Shown here in pieces: positions 31,226 through 40,516 of a DNA stretch of 64,000 nucleotides. How positions within the stretch are numbered: position 1 is the first letter of the stretch; the number at the start of each line of letters is the position of its first letter. The notes below the pieces were generated by a model. It saw only the letters and a list, made by a program, of their open reading frames with translations, did not search any database and was not told the origin of the DNA. Both the position numbers and the translations under genes were made by a program. This stretch comes from Hyphomicrobium sp. 12-62-95 (GTDB taxonomy: Bacteria > Pseudomonadota > Alphaproteobacteria > Rhizobiales > Hyphomicrobiaceae): NCBI GenBank assembly GCA_002279935.1, contig NCCZ01000002.1, positions 310,001 through 374,000 of the forward strand, written 5' to 3'.

Positions 31226-31240
31226 GTAACCAATCGTTAA
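31226..31240. promoter_or_regulatory. Candidate CtrA-type box between aspS and a small ORF
   Basis: GTAA-CCAATCG-TTAA matches the alphaproteobacterial CtrA pattern TTAA-N7-TTAA with one mismatch, and GTAACCA is close to TTAACCAT. Two further TTAAGC sequences follow at 31237 and about 31261. It lies between the divergent aspS start (31071) and the small plus-strand gene at 31329. Short AT motifs occur by chance, but this is one of the few AT-rich spots in the neighbourhood. Confidence 0.3.
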
Positions 31241-31328
31241 GCACGAAAGGGTTATTTTGCGTTAAGCAACCCGTGGGCCGTGGCCCGCGGCGTTTGCATC
31301 GGTGATGTTTGCGTATGGGGCCCCTTTT

Positions 31329-31589
31329 ATGAAGACCGAAGCCATCGATATCGTCGCTCTGGAAAAGCTTTTGACGCGGCAGTCCAGTTCATCGGGTGCT
31401 GGATCACCGGGGGAGAGCGATCCTGTTAATCCCGATCCCGAACACCCCCTGGCCCACAGTCTGAGGACAGTGCTGGCCAACCCCGGCGCTCACCGGATCG
31501 GCGATCTGGCCCTCGTTGTGGACAGCATCCTCAAGGAAATGACGATGCTGAAGGCCGCCCACGGCATCGCGGACGAGACCCGCAACTAA
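31329..31589 (+). CDS. Small hypothetical protein
   Basis: An 86-residue soluble protein (MKTEAIDIVALEKLLTRQ, a Ser/Gly/Pro-rich stretch, then a helical C-terminal half with IGDLALVVDSILKEMTMLK). I do not recognise a family. The ATG at 31329 has GGGG eight bases upstream; GTG 31302 and ATG 31305 are in-frame alternatives. It lies 115 bases before rnd on the same strand. Codon use fits the surrounding genes, but the short length keeps confidence moderate. Confidence 0.5.
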   Translation: MKTEAIDIVALEKLLTRQSSSSGAGSPGESDPVNPDPEHPLAHSLRTVLANPGAHRIGDLALVVDSILKEMTMLKAAHGIADETRN

Positions 31590-31704
31590 ACGGGGAGCCC
31601 GGGCGGGGGGCCGATCGCGCAGGGCGGCGCACCGTCTCTAGCCGGCGGCACGCCGCACCCGGCGAGGCTTCCCCTCGCGGCGATCTGTTGTATACAGGCC
31701 GGCG

Positions 31705-32865
31705 ATGCATCTTATTACGTCCACATCCGATCTCGCCCAGGTCTGCCAACGTCTCGTCTCGGCCGAGTTTGTCACGGTCGACACAGAGTTCATGCGCGAG
31801 CAAACATTCTGGCCCGAGCTTTGTCTCGTCCAGATCGCGTCCGATACTGTCGAAGCGGTCGTCGATCCGCTGGCGGCGGGGATCGACCTGAAGCCGTTCT
31901 ACGAACTGATGGCGAACACGCGAGTGACGAAGGTGTTTCATGCCGCGCGGCAGGACATCGAGATCATGTATTCGGAAGGCGGGCTCATTCCGGCTCCGAT
32001 TTTCGATACGCAGGTGGCGGCGTCGGTGTGCGGCTATGGCGACAGCGTCAGCTACGTCAACCTCGTCAAAGACATCACGGGCCACGACATTGATAAGTCG
32101 TCGCGGTTCACGGATTGGAGCCGGCGTCCGCTGACGGACAAACAGCTCGTCTATGCGCTTGGCGACGTGACGCACTTACGCGACGTTTACCGGCATCTGC
32201 GGTCGAAGCTGGAGGCGACGGGGCGGACGTCGTGGCTCAGCGAGGAGATGGCGGGTCTCACGCATCCCGAAACGTATGAGACGCGGCCGGAAGATGCCTG
32301 GAAGCGGCTGAAGATGCGGACCAAGAACCGCAAGTCGTTCGGCGTGCTGATCGAGCTTGCGGCGTGGCGCGAGCGGATGGCGCAGGCGCAAAACGTGCCG
32401 CGCAGCCGCGTTTTGCGCGATGAAGCGCTGTACGATATCGCCAACCAGATGCCGACGACGCCGGAACAGCTGGGCGGTCTGCGCACGTTGAGCGACGGGT
32501 TCTCGCGCTCGCAGCGGGCGCGCGAAATCATGGATGCCGTGAAGGCGGGGCTGGAGCGCGATCCCAAGTCGCTGCCGCAGATGAACCACTCGCGGCAGGT
32601 ATCGGCGGAGGCCGGGGCGACGATCGAGTTGCTCAAAGTGCTGCTTAAGGCGGCGGCGGCCAAGCATGGCGTGGCTCCGCGGCTCATTGCGGATGCGGAA
32701 GAACTGGAACGGATCGCGGCGGAGGACGAGCCCGACGTGCTGGCGCTCAAGGGCTGGCGGCGGCAGTTGTTCGGCGAGGATGCCGTGCGGCTGAAGCGCG
32801 GGGAACTGGCGCTGACGCTGGCCGGGGGCGAAGTGAAGGTTCTACCGGGGGCCGGCGGAACTTAG
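31705..32865 (+). CDS. rnd: Ribonuclease D
   Basis: A 386-residue 3'-5' exoribonuclease trimming stable RNA ends. The DEDD nuclease domain shows VTVDTEFMRE (Asp26, Glu28), FHAARQDIEIM with the second acidic site, and YALGDVTHLRDVY with the final Tyr/Asp motif; C-terminal HRDC-type helices follow (ELAAWRERMAQAQNVPRSRVLRDEAL). It converges on the CbpA-like gene with only three bases between the stops. In many Hyphomicrobiales rnd sits between aspS and ppx, as here. Confidence 0.94.
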   Translation: MHLITSTSDLAQVCQRLVSAEFVTVDTEFMREQTFWPELCLVQIASDTVEAVVDPLAAGIDLKPFYELMANTRVTKVFHAARQDIEIMYSEGGLIPAPIFDTQVAASVCGYGDSVSYVNLVKDITGHDIDKSSRFTDWSRRPLTDKQLVYALGDVTHLRDVYRHLRSKLEATGRTSWLSEEMAGLTHPETYETRPEDAWKRLKMRTKNRKSFGVLIELAAWRERMAQAQNVPRSRVLRDEALYDIANQMPTTPEQLGGLRTLSDGFSRSQRAREIMDAVKAGLERDPKSLPQMNHSRQVSAEAGATIELLKVLLKAAAAKHGVAPRLIADAEELERIAAEDEPDVLALKGWRRQLFGEDAVRLKRGELALTLAGGEVKVLPGAGGT

Positions 32866-32868
32866 GCG

Positions 32869-33774
32869 CTATTTGCGGCCTGCATTATAGCTGTGGCGTT
32901 CGCGCCAGCCGCGCAGAAACTCCGACAATTCGCTGTCGATGGCTTCGGGCAAAACGATCCGCACGGTGACCAGCTGATCGCCCGTGAGACCGGCGGTGGC
33001 GTTGACGATGCCCTTGCCTTTCAGCCGGAAGACCTTGCCCGAGCTGGTGCCGGGCGGAATGGTGAGGTGGACGCGGCCGGTGAGCGTCGGAATTTCGATT
33101 TTTGAACCGAGCACGGCTTCGTCGAGGGTCAGCGGTACATCCAGCGCAACATCGTCGCCGGTGCGTTTGAAGGTGGCGTGCGCGCGGATTCGGATTTCGA
33201 CGAGGGCATCGCCGGCAGGGCCGCCGTTGAACCCCGGCTGGCCCTTGCCCTTCAGGCGCAGCATCTGGCCTTCGACTACGCCCGAGGGGACATTGAGATC
33301 GAGCGTATCGCCGCCCGGCATGGTGACACGCTTGACGGCGCCTAGGGCGGCTTCGGTGAAATCGAGTTCAATGGTGTAGCGGGCATCCTGGCCGCGGCGG
33401 GCGCGGGCTTGCGCACCTGCACCGCGAAACCCTGCGAAGATGTCGCCAAAGGGATCATCGCTATCGAATCCGCCTTGGCCGGCATTCCAGCGTGCGCCTC
33501 CGAAACCGCCTCCGGGACCTGCTCCGGGACGGGGGCCTGCCGACCGGCGCGGGTCGCCCGCGGCGTCGATTTCACCGCGATCGAAGGCTTTGCGTTTGAC
33601 CGGGTCGCCGACGATGTCGAAGGCGACGGTGACTTTCTTGAAGCGCTCCTCGGCGGACTTGGCCGGGTTGACGTCGGGGTGCAGTTCCTTGACGAGTGTG
33701 CGGTAGCGGCGGCGGATTTCGTCGTCGGTGGCCGTGCGCGCGACGCCGAGGACGGTGTAGGGATCGTCGGCCAC
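32869..33774 (-). CDS. CbpA-like J-domain protein (DnaJ without zinc finger)
   Basis: A 301-residue co-chaperone. The J-domain occupies about residues 4-69 with the essential HPD (LVKELHPDVNPAKS); then comes a G/F/R-rich segment (RPGAGPGGGFGGARWNAGQGG) and two C-terminal substrate-binding beta domains (LDLNVPSGVVEGQMLRLKGKG; LTIPPGTSSGKVFRLKGKG). No CxxCxGxG zinc-finger repeats are present, which separates it from DnaJ and places it with CbpA-type proteins. It begins 12 bases after ppx and is probably the last gene of the hda-ppk-ppx transcript. Confidence 0.9.
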   Translation of the reverse strand: MADDPYTVLGVARTATDDEIRRRYRTLVKELHPDVNPAKSAEERFKKVTVAFDIVGDPVKRKAFDRGEIDAAGDPRRSAGPRPGAGPGGGFGGARWNAGQGGFDSDDPFGDIFAGFRGAGAQARARRGQDARYTIELDFTEAALGAVKRVTMPGGDTLDLNVPSGVVEGQMLRLKGKGQPGFNGGPAGDALVEIRIRAHATFKRTGDDVALDVPLTLDEAVLGSKIEIPTLTGRVHLTIPPGTSSGKVFRLKGKGIVNATAGLTGDQLVTVRIVLPEAIDSELSEFLRGWRERHSYNAGRK

Positions 33775-33786
33775 GCTCCCCTCCCC

Positions 33787-35343
33787 TCAGTTCACGATGC
33801 GGATTTCGCCGACGCGGCCCAGAACGGCGGCGAGGCTTTCGAAACGGCGGCGCAGGCGTTCACCATCGAGATCGGCGTGCTGCTTGGGCAGCGTCAGGAT
33901 CAGCTTATCACCGCGATAGGTGAGGCGGGTTTCATCGATGACGCCGGGCATGCCGATGGAGATCATGTGGGCCGCGCGCAGTGCGCCGCCGACGATGCGG
34001 GCGCGTTTCAGCATGCGGCGATCGATGCGCGCGAGGAGCTGTTCGGGCAGGCCGTCGGTGCCGGTGCCCTGTGCGCCGGCGTGGCGGAAATAGATGGTGA
34101 GGCCTAAAAAGATGCGGCCCGGGTGATCGACGCCGCTCATTCCGGCGTGGGCGATCTTGTCGAGGCTTTGCTCGCCGCGATAGTCGGGGTGGACGCGCCA
34201 GCCGATGTCGGAGACGAGGCAAGCGGCGTGGCGCAAGCGGCGTTCTTCGGGCGTTTCGTCGATGCCGTTCTTGTCGAACAGCTGGTCGGTCCAATCGCAC
34301 AATTCGAGTGCGTGGGAAAGCGAGCGGGAGCGCTGGCGTGCGAACTCCTCGCAGAAGCTCAGGAGCGGGTCTTTATTGCGCTCGTGCGGCGGCAGCAGAC
34401 TGAACAGCAAGCCTTCGCGGACGCCATGGACTGAGAATATTACGCAAGAGGGTTGCAACTGGCGCAGGAGACGCTCAAGCACAAGCGCGCCGTAGGGAAG
34501 CGCTTCGCGGCGGGCACGGGCGACTTCTTCGATGCCGGGCAAGGATGCGATTTTCTTGGTGCGGCGAACCAGTTCACAGAACTCGATCGCATCGCGGGTG
34601 GCGACCGTATAGCCCTGCATGATGCGCAGGGGATAGTGCGTCTGCTCCATGTGGAGCTTGGCGAGTGCGCGCCACGTGCCGCCGACGGCGTAGAACGGCC
34701 GGCCTTTGCCTTTGACGAGCCAGTTGATCTTTTCCAGCTGCGCGTCGGCGAGTTTAACGGCGTCGTCGATCTTACCGCCGGTCTGATCGATGAGGCGCAA
34801 GCCGCCGAGGGGCAGCGTGATGGCTTCGTTGAGTGCTTGGCCGCCGATGTCGATCAGTTCGAGGCTGCCGCCGCCCAGATCGCCGGCAAAACCGTCCGGG
34901 TCCTGGAAGCCCATGCGAATGCCTTCGGCGGCCAGTTCCGCCTCGCGCTTTCCAGAGAGGATCTCGATCTTGACGCCGCAGGCCTTTTCGGCCCGCGCGA
35001 TAAAGGCGGGTCCGTCGGCGGCATCACGCACGGCGGCGGTGGCGAAGGCCTTCAGCGTTTTGACTTTCAAGACGCGGGCGACGGCCTTAAAGCGCGTCAG
35101 GGCCTGGATGGTGCGCTCGATGGGTTCGGCACCCAGACGGCCGGTGGTTGCGACCGTGCGGCCAAGACCACAGAGCACCTTCTCATTGAAGAGCGGCGTG
35201 GGCGAGCGTACCGCGCCCTCATAAACGACGAGGCGCACGGAGTTGGAGCCGATGTCGATGACCCCGATCGGCTCGAGTTCGCGCGGCCGGCGGGTTCCCC
35301 CCAACATCTGCATCAGGCTGGTCACGTCGGATCCCTGGCTCAA
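33787..35343 (-). CDS. ppx: Exopolyphosphatase / GppA-type phosphatase
   Basis: A 518-residue Ppx/GppA enzyme of the ASKHA fold that releases phosphate from polyphosphate and may also act on pppGpp. Phosphate-1 is [18 protein letters not shown] (about 26-43) and phosphate-2 is [17 protein letters not shown]; the C-terminal HD-like helical region includes [13 protein letters not shown]. The TTG at 35343 overlaps the ppk stop (TTGA) and has GAGGTG four bases upstream, so kinase and phosphatase are probably translationally coupled. Confidence 0.93.
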   Translation of the reverse strand: MSQGSDVTSLMQMLGGTRRPRELEPIGVIDIGSNSVRLVVYEGAVRSPTPLFNEKVLCGLGRTVATTGRLGAEPIERTIQALTRFKAVARVLKVKTLKAFATAAVRDAADGPAFIARAEKACGVKIEILSGKREAELAAEGIRMGFQDPDGFAGDLGGGSLELIDIGGQALNEAITLPLGGLRLIDQTGGKIDDAVKLADAQLEKINWLVKGKGRPFYAVGGTWRALAKLHMEQTHYPLRIMQGYTVATRDAIEFCELVRRTKKIASLPGIEEVARARREALPYGALVLERLLRQLQPSCVIFSVHGVREGLLFSLLPPHERNKDPLLSFCEEFARQRSRSLSHALELCDWTDQLFDKNGIDETPEERRLRHAACLVSDIGWRVHPDYRGEQSLDKIAHAGMSGVDHPGRIFLGLTIYFRHAGAQGTGTDGLPEQLLARIDRRMLKRARIVGGALRAAHMISIGMPGVIDETRLTYRGDKLILTLPKQHADLDGERLRRRFESLAAVLGRVGEIRIVN

Positions 35344-37535
35344 TCCGCACCTCTGACGCGGAATTTCGGCGGCGAATTCGTTTTCAAGGCCTGACCCCGG
35401 CCGGAGAGGCTGGGATTGGTCATGAAGTATTTATGTGCGTTGAAGGACGCTTCCTTGGGGCCGGCAAGGATTCGCTCAGACGACCCGTCGGCCAGAATGC
35501 GCCAGCTCTGCTGATTGTCCATCAAGTTCGCGACCATGATCTGATTGAGGACCTGTTCATGCACAGTCGGGTTGAGAATCGGCAGCATGGCTTCGACGCG
35601 GCGGTCGAGGTTGCGCGGCATCATATCGGCGGAGGAGATGTAGACCGCCGCCTTGGGCGATGGCAACGGCTCCCCGCGCCCGAAGCAATATATGCGGGCA
35701 TGTTCGAGGAAGCGGCCAATGATGCTCTTCACGCGAATGTTGTCGGATAGACCTTTGATTCCCGGCTTGAGGCAACACACACCGCGGCAGACGATGTCGA
35801 TCGATACACCGGCGTTGCTCGCCTCGTAGAGCGCGTCGATGATCTGTGCATCGACGAGGGAATTCATTTTCATCCAGATGGAGCCGTCGCGGCCGGACTT
35901 GGCGTGGTCGATCTCCTCGCGGATATGGGCCAGGATTTTTTGCCGGATGCCGTTGGGACTCGCGGACATGACTTCCAATTCGCCGGGGCTGCCGTATCCG
36001 GTGACGAAGTTCAGAATGCGGGTCACGTCGCGAGCGACTGTTGGATCGCGGGTGAAGACAGAGAGGTCGGTATAAATTCGTGCCGTTTGCGGATGATAGT
36101 TGCCGGTGCCGATGTGGCAGTAGGTGGTGAGGTCAGCCCCCTCGCGGCGCACGACGACGCCGAGCTTGGCGTGGGTCTTCAATTCGATGAAGCCATAGAC
36201 GACGTGGACGCCGGCATTTTCCAGGTCGCGCGCCCAGCGTATGTTGGCTGCTTCATCGAAGCGGGCCTTCAACTCGACCACTGCTGTGACCGACTTGCCA
36301 GCTTCGACGGCTTCCTTCAGGGCCTGGACGATGGGGCTGTCGCGCGACGTGCGATAGAGCGTCCATTTGATGGCCATCACGTTGGGGTCGTTCACGGCCT
36401 GACGCAGGAACTGCACGACAACGTCGAAGCTTTCGTAGGGGTGGTGGACGACGAGATCTTTTTTGGTGATGGCGGCGAAACAATCGCCGTTGAATTCGCG
36501 GATGCGCTCGGGAAAGCGGATGTTGAACGGCTTGAAGAGCAGGTCGGGCCGGTCGGAGACGATGAGCTGGCTGGTGTCGGAAATGCCGAGCACGCCGTCT
36601 TTTACAAAAACAGCCTCCTCACCGACTTCGAGTTCTTCCGCGACGAGGCGGCGGAGTTGCTCGGGCATTCGGCTTTCCAGTTCGAGCCGAATGACCATGC
36701 CGCGGCGGCGGCGCTTCAGGAGCGTCTCATATGAACGCACCAAGTCTTCGGCTTCTTCCTGGAGTTCAATGTCGCTGTCGCGGAGCAGTCGGAAGGCGCC
36801 CTTTGCCTTGACCTCGAAACCCATGAAGAGCTTTTCGAGGAACATGCCGATCAACTGCTCCATCTGGATGAAGCGGATCTGCTTGTCGGACTGGTTGTCC
36901 GCGCGCATGCGGATGAAGCGTTCGAGCTGTCCGGGAATGGGGATGAGGCCACTCATCACCTTGCCGTCGGCGGGGCGCTGAAGTTGCACCGCGATCGTGA
37001 GGCCCTTGTTGAGGATGAACGGGAATGGGTGGGCGGGATCGACGGCGATGGGCGTTAGGATCGGGAAGATGTGCGTGAGAAATAAGTTTTCCAGCCAGAC
37101 GACTTCGCGCGCGGTCAAGTCTTCAGGCTCGACGAGCTTGACGCCGACGGCGTCGAGATCGGTGCGGATCGACAACCAAATGGACTGCTTTTCAGCCACC
37201 AGCTTTGCAGCAAAGGAGTTGATGGCGGCCATCTGCTCAGATGGCGTCAGGCCATCCTGTGTGGTCGTCGACACGCCGGCTGCGATCTGGCCGTAAATGC
37301 CCGCAGCGCGGACCATGTAAAATTCGTCGAGGTTCGAGGCCGAGATGGAGAGGAAGCGCAGGCGCTCCAGAACAGGATGGTTCTTGTTCTTGGCCTCTTC
37401 CAAGACGCGGCGGTTGAACTGCAGCCACGACAGTTCGCGGTTGTAGAAGCGGTCAGGACCCGATGGCGGTACGGGCGGCGCGACGGCGCTTGCGGCCGTG
37501 GGTGCGCTCTTTGATTTGCCTTTGACAACCGACAT
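35340..37535 (-). CDS. ppk1: Polyphosphate kinase 1
   Basis: A 731-residue Ppk1 that reversibly makes polyphosphate from ATP. N domain: [20 protein letters not shown]; the catalytic half has the autophosphorylated histidine in [10 protein letters not shown] (His455) and the second conserved histidine in [19 protein letters not shown] (His474), spaced as in E. coli. Length matches the family (about 690-740). It precedes ppx, which overlaps by four bases. A 12-base repeat array lies 30-63 bases upstream of the start. Confidence 0.97.
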   Translation of the reverse strand: MSVVKGKSKSAPTAASAVAPPVPPSGPDRFYNRELSWLQFNRRVLEEAKNKNHPVLERLRFLSISASNLDEFYMVRAAGIYGQIAAGVSTTTQDGLTPSEQMAAINSFAAKLVAEKQSIWLSIRTDLDAVGVKLVEPEDLTAREVVWLENLFLTHIFPILTPIAVDPAHPFPFILNKGLTIAVQLQRPADGKVMSGLIPIPGQLERFIRMRADNQSDKQIRFIQMEQLIGMFLEKLFMGFEVKAKGAFRLLRDSDIELQEEAEDLVRSYETLLKRRRRGMVIRLELESRMPEQLRRLVAEELEVGEEAVFVKDGVLGISDTSQLIVSDRPDLLFKPFNIRFPERIREFNGDCFAAITKKDLVVHHPYESFDVVVQFLRQAVNDPNVMAIKWTLYRTSRDSPIVQALKEAVEAGKSVTAVVELKARFDEAANIRWARDLENAGVHVVYGFIELKTHAKLGVVVRREGADLTTYCHIGTGNYHPQTARIYTDLSVFTRDPTVARDVTRILNFVTGYGSPGELEVMSASPNGIRQKILAHIREEIDHAKSGRDGSIWMKMNSLVDAQIIDALYEASNAGVSIDIVCRGVCCLKPGIKGLSDNIRVKSIIGRFLEHARIYCFGRGEPLPSPKAAVYISSADMMPRNLDRRVEAMLPILNPTVHEQVLNQIMVANLMDNQQSWRILADGSSERILAGPKEASFNAHKYFMTNPSLSGRGQALKTNSPPKFRVRGAD

Positions 37536-37565
37536 GGGCGATTACCTTCTCTAGATCTGGACGTT

Positions 37566-37598
37566 GATTTGGCCAGTGATTTGGCCAGTGATTTGGCG
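37566..37598. repeat. 12-base direct repeats upstream of ppk1
   Basis: GATTTGGCCAGT occurs twice in tandem (37566-37577, 37578-37589), followed by a third partial copy (GATTTGGCG, 37590-37598). It lies in the 104-base gap between hda and ppk1, just upstream of the kinase start on the minus strand. It may be a replication-slippage product or a regulator-binding array; the spacing does not match a Pho box (11-base periodicity with a CTGTCAT-like half-site). Confidence 0.7.
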
Positions 37599-37639
37599 GC
37601 GTCGACTTTGGCCCGTGGGAGACGAAGATTGCATGACAC

Positions 37640-38356
37640 TCAATCCTTGCCAACGGCAGGGCTTTGAGACCGCACACGTTCCAATGCTTCTGCGGCGATG
37701 GCACGCGTGACGCTGCGCTGGCGCGCGAGGGCCAGTTGGTCGCAGGCCTCGACGACCTTAATCGCGGCTTCGAACGACCGCTCCATGTGCAGGGCAAGGT
37801 GGGTGATGACGTGGGGTTCCGGCGTCAGCTGGCGGTCGGTGAAGAGTTTGACCAGCACGGCTTTGAGGATTTCGTCGCCGGGGGGGTCGATGCGCACCAT
37901 CGGCAGGGCGCGGAGGCGGGAGCGCAGATCGGGCAGCGCGACATCGAGATCGCCCGGCGCGGTCCGCGAGGTGGCCAGCAGCGCGTGGCCCTTTTCCTTG
38001 GTCAGGTTCAACAGGTGGAAAAAGATGCGCTCATCGGCGATGCCGCGGTCGAGATCTTCGATGGCCAGTGCGCCGGTGCGTTCGATTTCGCCCAGCGCCT
38101 CTTCGCCAAGCTCAGAGGCCGGGATGCTGGCTGCTGCTGATTTCAAGCGCCAGACATTGGTGAGATGACTTTTGCCCGATCCCGCCGGGCCGACGACGAT
38201 GGCGGCGCGGGCGGTCCAGTTGGGCCAGCCATCGACGAGGGCGACGGCAGCGGCGTTGCTGGCGCCGACGAGGAAATCCTCCAGCGCGAGCGCAGGCCGG
38301 TGCGGCAGATCGAAAACGAGCTGCTCGGGGACGGCTTTTGGCTCCGGCACGGTCAT
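37640..38356 (-). CDS. hdaA: DnaA-related regulatory protein HdaA
   Basis: A 238-residue AAA+ protein related to DnaA but without its DNA-binding domain. Visible parts: EQLVFDLPHRPALALEDFLVG at the start, Walker A VVGPAGSGKSHL, Walker B LAIEDLDRG, and sensor regions LLATSRTAPGDLDVALPDLRSRLRA. With the sliding clamp, Hda promotes ATP hydrolysis on DnaA after initiation. The QLVFDLP segment near the N-terminus resembles the clamp-binding motif of Hda proteins. Start is uncertain between ATG 38356 (chosen; places the motif as in relatives), 38383 and 38422. Confidence 0.88.
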   Translation of the reverse strand: MTVPEPKAVPEQLVFDLPHRPALALEDFLVGASNAAAVALVDGWPNWTARAAIVVGPAGSGKSHLTNVWRLKSAAASIPASELGEEALGEIERTGALAIEDLDRGIADERIFFHLLNLTKEKGHALLATSRTAPGDLDVALPDLRSRLRALPMVRIDPPGDEILKAVLVKLFTDRQLTPEPHVITHLALHMERSFEAAIKVVEACDQLALARQRSVTRAIAAEALERVRSQSPAVGKD

Positions 38357-38399
38357 GGCCAAGGTTCCAGCGTTCTCCGGCATTGGGCCCTGTGGGATG

Positions 38400-38954
38400 T
38401 CAGGGGCTGGAGCCGGGCGCATCGGCTGCCGACATATGCCGCAGCCACAGGTCGAGATAGGCTGCCAGCGACGCGAACGTCAACGCGCCTGTTAGACCGA
38501 TCAGCAGGATCTTCAGCGTGTCGAGACCGAGTGTAAACGCCTGATCGGCCAGGACGACGGCAACGAGGACGACAAGCGCGACGGTATGCGCCTTGCTAAC
38601 GCCCAGCGGCTTCATCTGGAACGGCCGGTCCATCAGCCATGCGAGCACCACACCGGCGACGATGAGGATATCGCGCGAAACCACGGCGATGACGAGCCAC
38701 AAAGGCAACGCGCCGGATACCCCGAAGGCGATGAACACGGAGACGAAGAGCAGCTTATCGGCGATGGGGTCGAGGTAGGAGCCCAGTTCCGTCTTCCAGT
38801 CGAAACGCGTGGCGAGGTAGCCGTCGACGGCATCGGACAGGCCGGCGACCAGGAAGGCGAAAAACGCCAGCTGCGACTGCCCCGTGACGAGAAGCCAGAA
38901 AATGACCGGGACGAGGATCACGCGGCCAGTGGTGATGATGTTGGGCAGACTCAC
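38400..38954 (-). CDS. CDP-alcohol phosphatidyltransferase family enzyme (PgsA/cardiolipin-synthase-like)
   Basis: A 184-residue membrane enzyme with about five hydrophobic segments. The family signature D-x2-D-G-x2-A-R-x8-G-x3-D-x3-D appears as SDAVDGYLATRFDWKTELGSYLDPIAD, spread over residues 40-66 in shorter pieces: DAVDG at 41-45, GSYLD at 58-62, DPIAD at 62-66. The residue directly after the conserved Ala is Thr instead of Arg, with Arg one position later (Ala48-Thr49-Arg50). By size and context it is probably phosphatidylglycerophosphate synthase or a bacterial CAP-type cardiolipin synthase; sequence alone does not decide. It lies just upstream of hdaA. Confidence 0.82.
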   Translation of the reverse strand: MSLPNIITTGRVILVPVIFWLLVTGQSQLAFFAFLVAGLSDAVDGYLATRFDWKTELGSYLDPIADKLLFVSVFIAFGVSGALPLWLVIAVVSRDILIVAGVVLAWLMDRPFQMKPLGVSKAHTVALVVLVAVVLADQAFTLGLDTLKILLIGLTGALTFASLAAYLDLWLRHMSAADAPGSSP

Positions 38955-39129
38955 GGTCAGGTCTTTTTATTGCTTTTCGGGATAAGGCACCGGCTTGACC
39001 GCCATCGCGGGGCCGCGGGGTCCGGCTCAGGGCCGACGATCTTGGTCACAGCTGCCATGCTTGGCCGGATCGGGCAAGCCTCGGCCAGGAAAAAGGCTTA
39101 CCACGGCGGCCGCTTGTCGAGGGCGACGG

Positions 39130-40293
39130 TCAGCGGCCCTGGCGCATGACCCAAAGCCCTCCAGTATCGGTGAGTGAAATCCCGTAGCCGGCCAGTGCCT
39201 GGGCGAGGGCGGGACCGCCGCCGGGGTATTTGACACTGATGGAGGCATTGCCGGCAGACACCGTTCCAATGCGGATATCATCGATGCCGGGGGCTTCGAG
39301 CAGAACGCGGCGCATGGCGTTCCACTCGTTCTGACCGGCGAACTGGGCATCGAAGGCCACTTCATCGCCGGCGGGGGCCGTCGCTGCGTATCCACCGGGA
39401 TCGGCTGCGTACGGCGCGGCGGCGGCGACCGCACCGCCGCTGTTGACCGCCTTCCAGCGGCCTTCGAGGACACCCTGGGAGACAACGGCTGCGAGTTCGA
39501 GGGTGTAAGCCAGATCGCCATCGTTGAGACGGTAGGCGCGATTGAGGGCGAAGGGACCGGCGGCGTCCTGGCCGGCGAGGAGCACATTGACCTTGCGGCC
39601 TTCGGTGTCGACTTCGGCCATGGCGACGACGACCTGATCGGTGCCGTAGGCGGCGGCGAGCGTCATGACCGAGGCGTTGCGCGTGGCTTCGTCATACAGG
39701 CCGCGCAGCGTGTCGGGGCCGAGTTCGGGTTTGAGGGCTTCGGCTTTCAGGGGGGAGACCGAGTTGGCGAGGTCGAGCGTCGGCCAGACGGTGCCCCAAG
39801 CGCCGCTGGCGGCGCGGAATTCACCGGCGGGACCCGCGGCGGCTTTGGCATCGCGCGTCAACGGCACGATGATGGTGGCGGGGGCCTGGGTGTCGACGAA
39901 GGGAACGCCCTGGCGCGTGAGCAGGTCGCGCACTTCGGCGGCCTGGAAGGAAATGTCGAGGTTGGCTATGTACTCGGTGGCGGAGTTGCGCTCGGAGCGG
40001 ACGGCGACGCCGTCGATAAGGGTTGCCGGATCGGTGGCCGCGAGACGTTCGATGTCGCGATAGGAGGTGACCGGCACGATGCGCTTCAGCAGCGAGCGAA
40101 AGGCTGCTTTCTGGCCGTCGGCGATCGCTGTCTCCTTGGCGGCGACCGCATTGGCGGCGCGGGCTTCGACGGGATAGTTGGCAATCGTGTACGTGCGGTC
40201 GGCGGCCGGTTTGGCCAGCGCCGGGCCCGTGGCGCCGAGGGCGGCGACAATTGTCAGGACGGCGAGGAGGGCCGTCATCATCGTCGCATGCAT
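39130..40293 (-). CDS. DUF2066 domain-containing exported protein
   Basis: A 387-residue protein with a signal peptide (MTALLAVLTIVAALGATGPALA) and then a DUF2066 domain (YTIANYPVEARAANAVAAKETAIADGQKAAFRSLLKRIV), which includes a typical helical repeat followed by alternating beta segments (VVVAMAEVDTEGRKVNVLLAGQD). The family is common in alpha- and gammaproteobacteria, often opposite purM as here, but its function is not established. ATG 40293 starts directly before the signal peptide; longer in-frame sequence upstream is unconvincing. Confidence 0.85.
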   Translation of the reverse strand: MHATMMTALLAVLTIVAALGATGPALAKPAADRTYTIANYPVEARAANAVAAKETAIADGQKAAFRSLLKRIVPVTSYRDIERLAATDPATLIDGVAVRSERNSATEYIANLDISFQAAEVRDLLTRQGVPFVDTQAPATIIVPLTRDAKAAAGPAGEFRAASGAWGTVWPTLDLANSVSPLKAEALKPELGPDTLRGLYDEATRNASVMTLAAAYGTDQVVVAMAEVDTEGRKVNVLLAGQDAAGPFALNRAYRLNDGDLAYTLELAAVVSQGVLEGRWKAVNSGGAVAAAAPYAADPGGYAATAPAGDEVAFDAQFAGQNEWNAMRRVLLEAPGIDDIRIGTVSAGNASISVKYPGGGPALAQALAGYGISLTDTGGLWVMRQGR

Positions 40294-40516
40294 TGTGAAA
40301 AACCTTGTCTTTGAAGACTTTGGAGCGACGTTCGGCCGGTCTTGGACGGCCAGACATTGCCCGCGCGCGTCCAAGCTGGTAGAGCCCGGCATGTTCTCGC
40401 GAGCATTCGGGCGAAAATCGGGTCGCGGCTCCCTCGGCTGAGGCGTAACAGTGCGCTGGCGCGAAGAATGACCGCCTCGCGGTTGGGTCGGGGTCGCTGG
40501 AAATTGCCGGGGTTGC

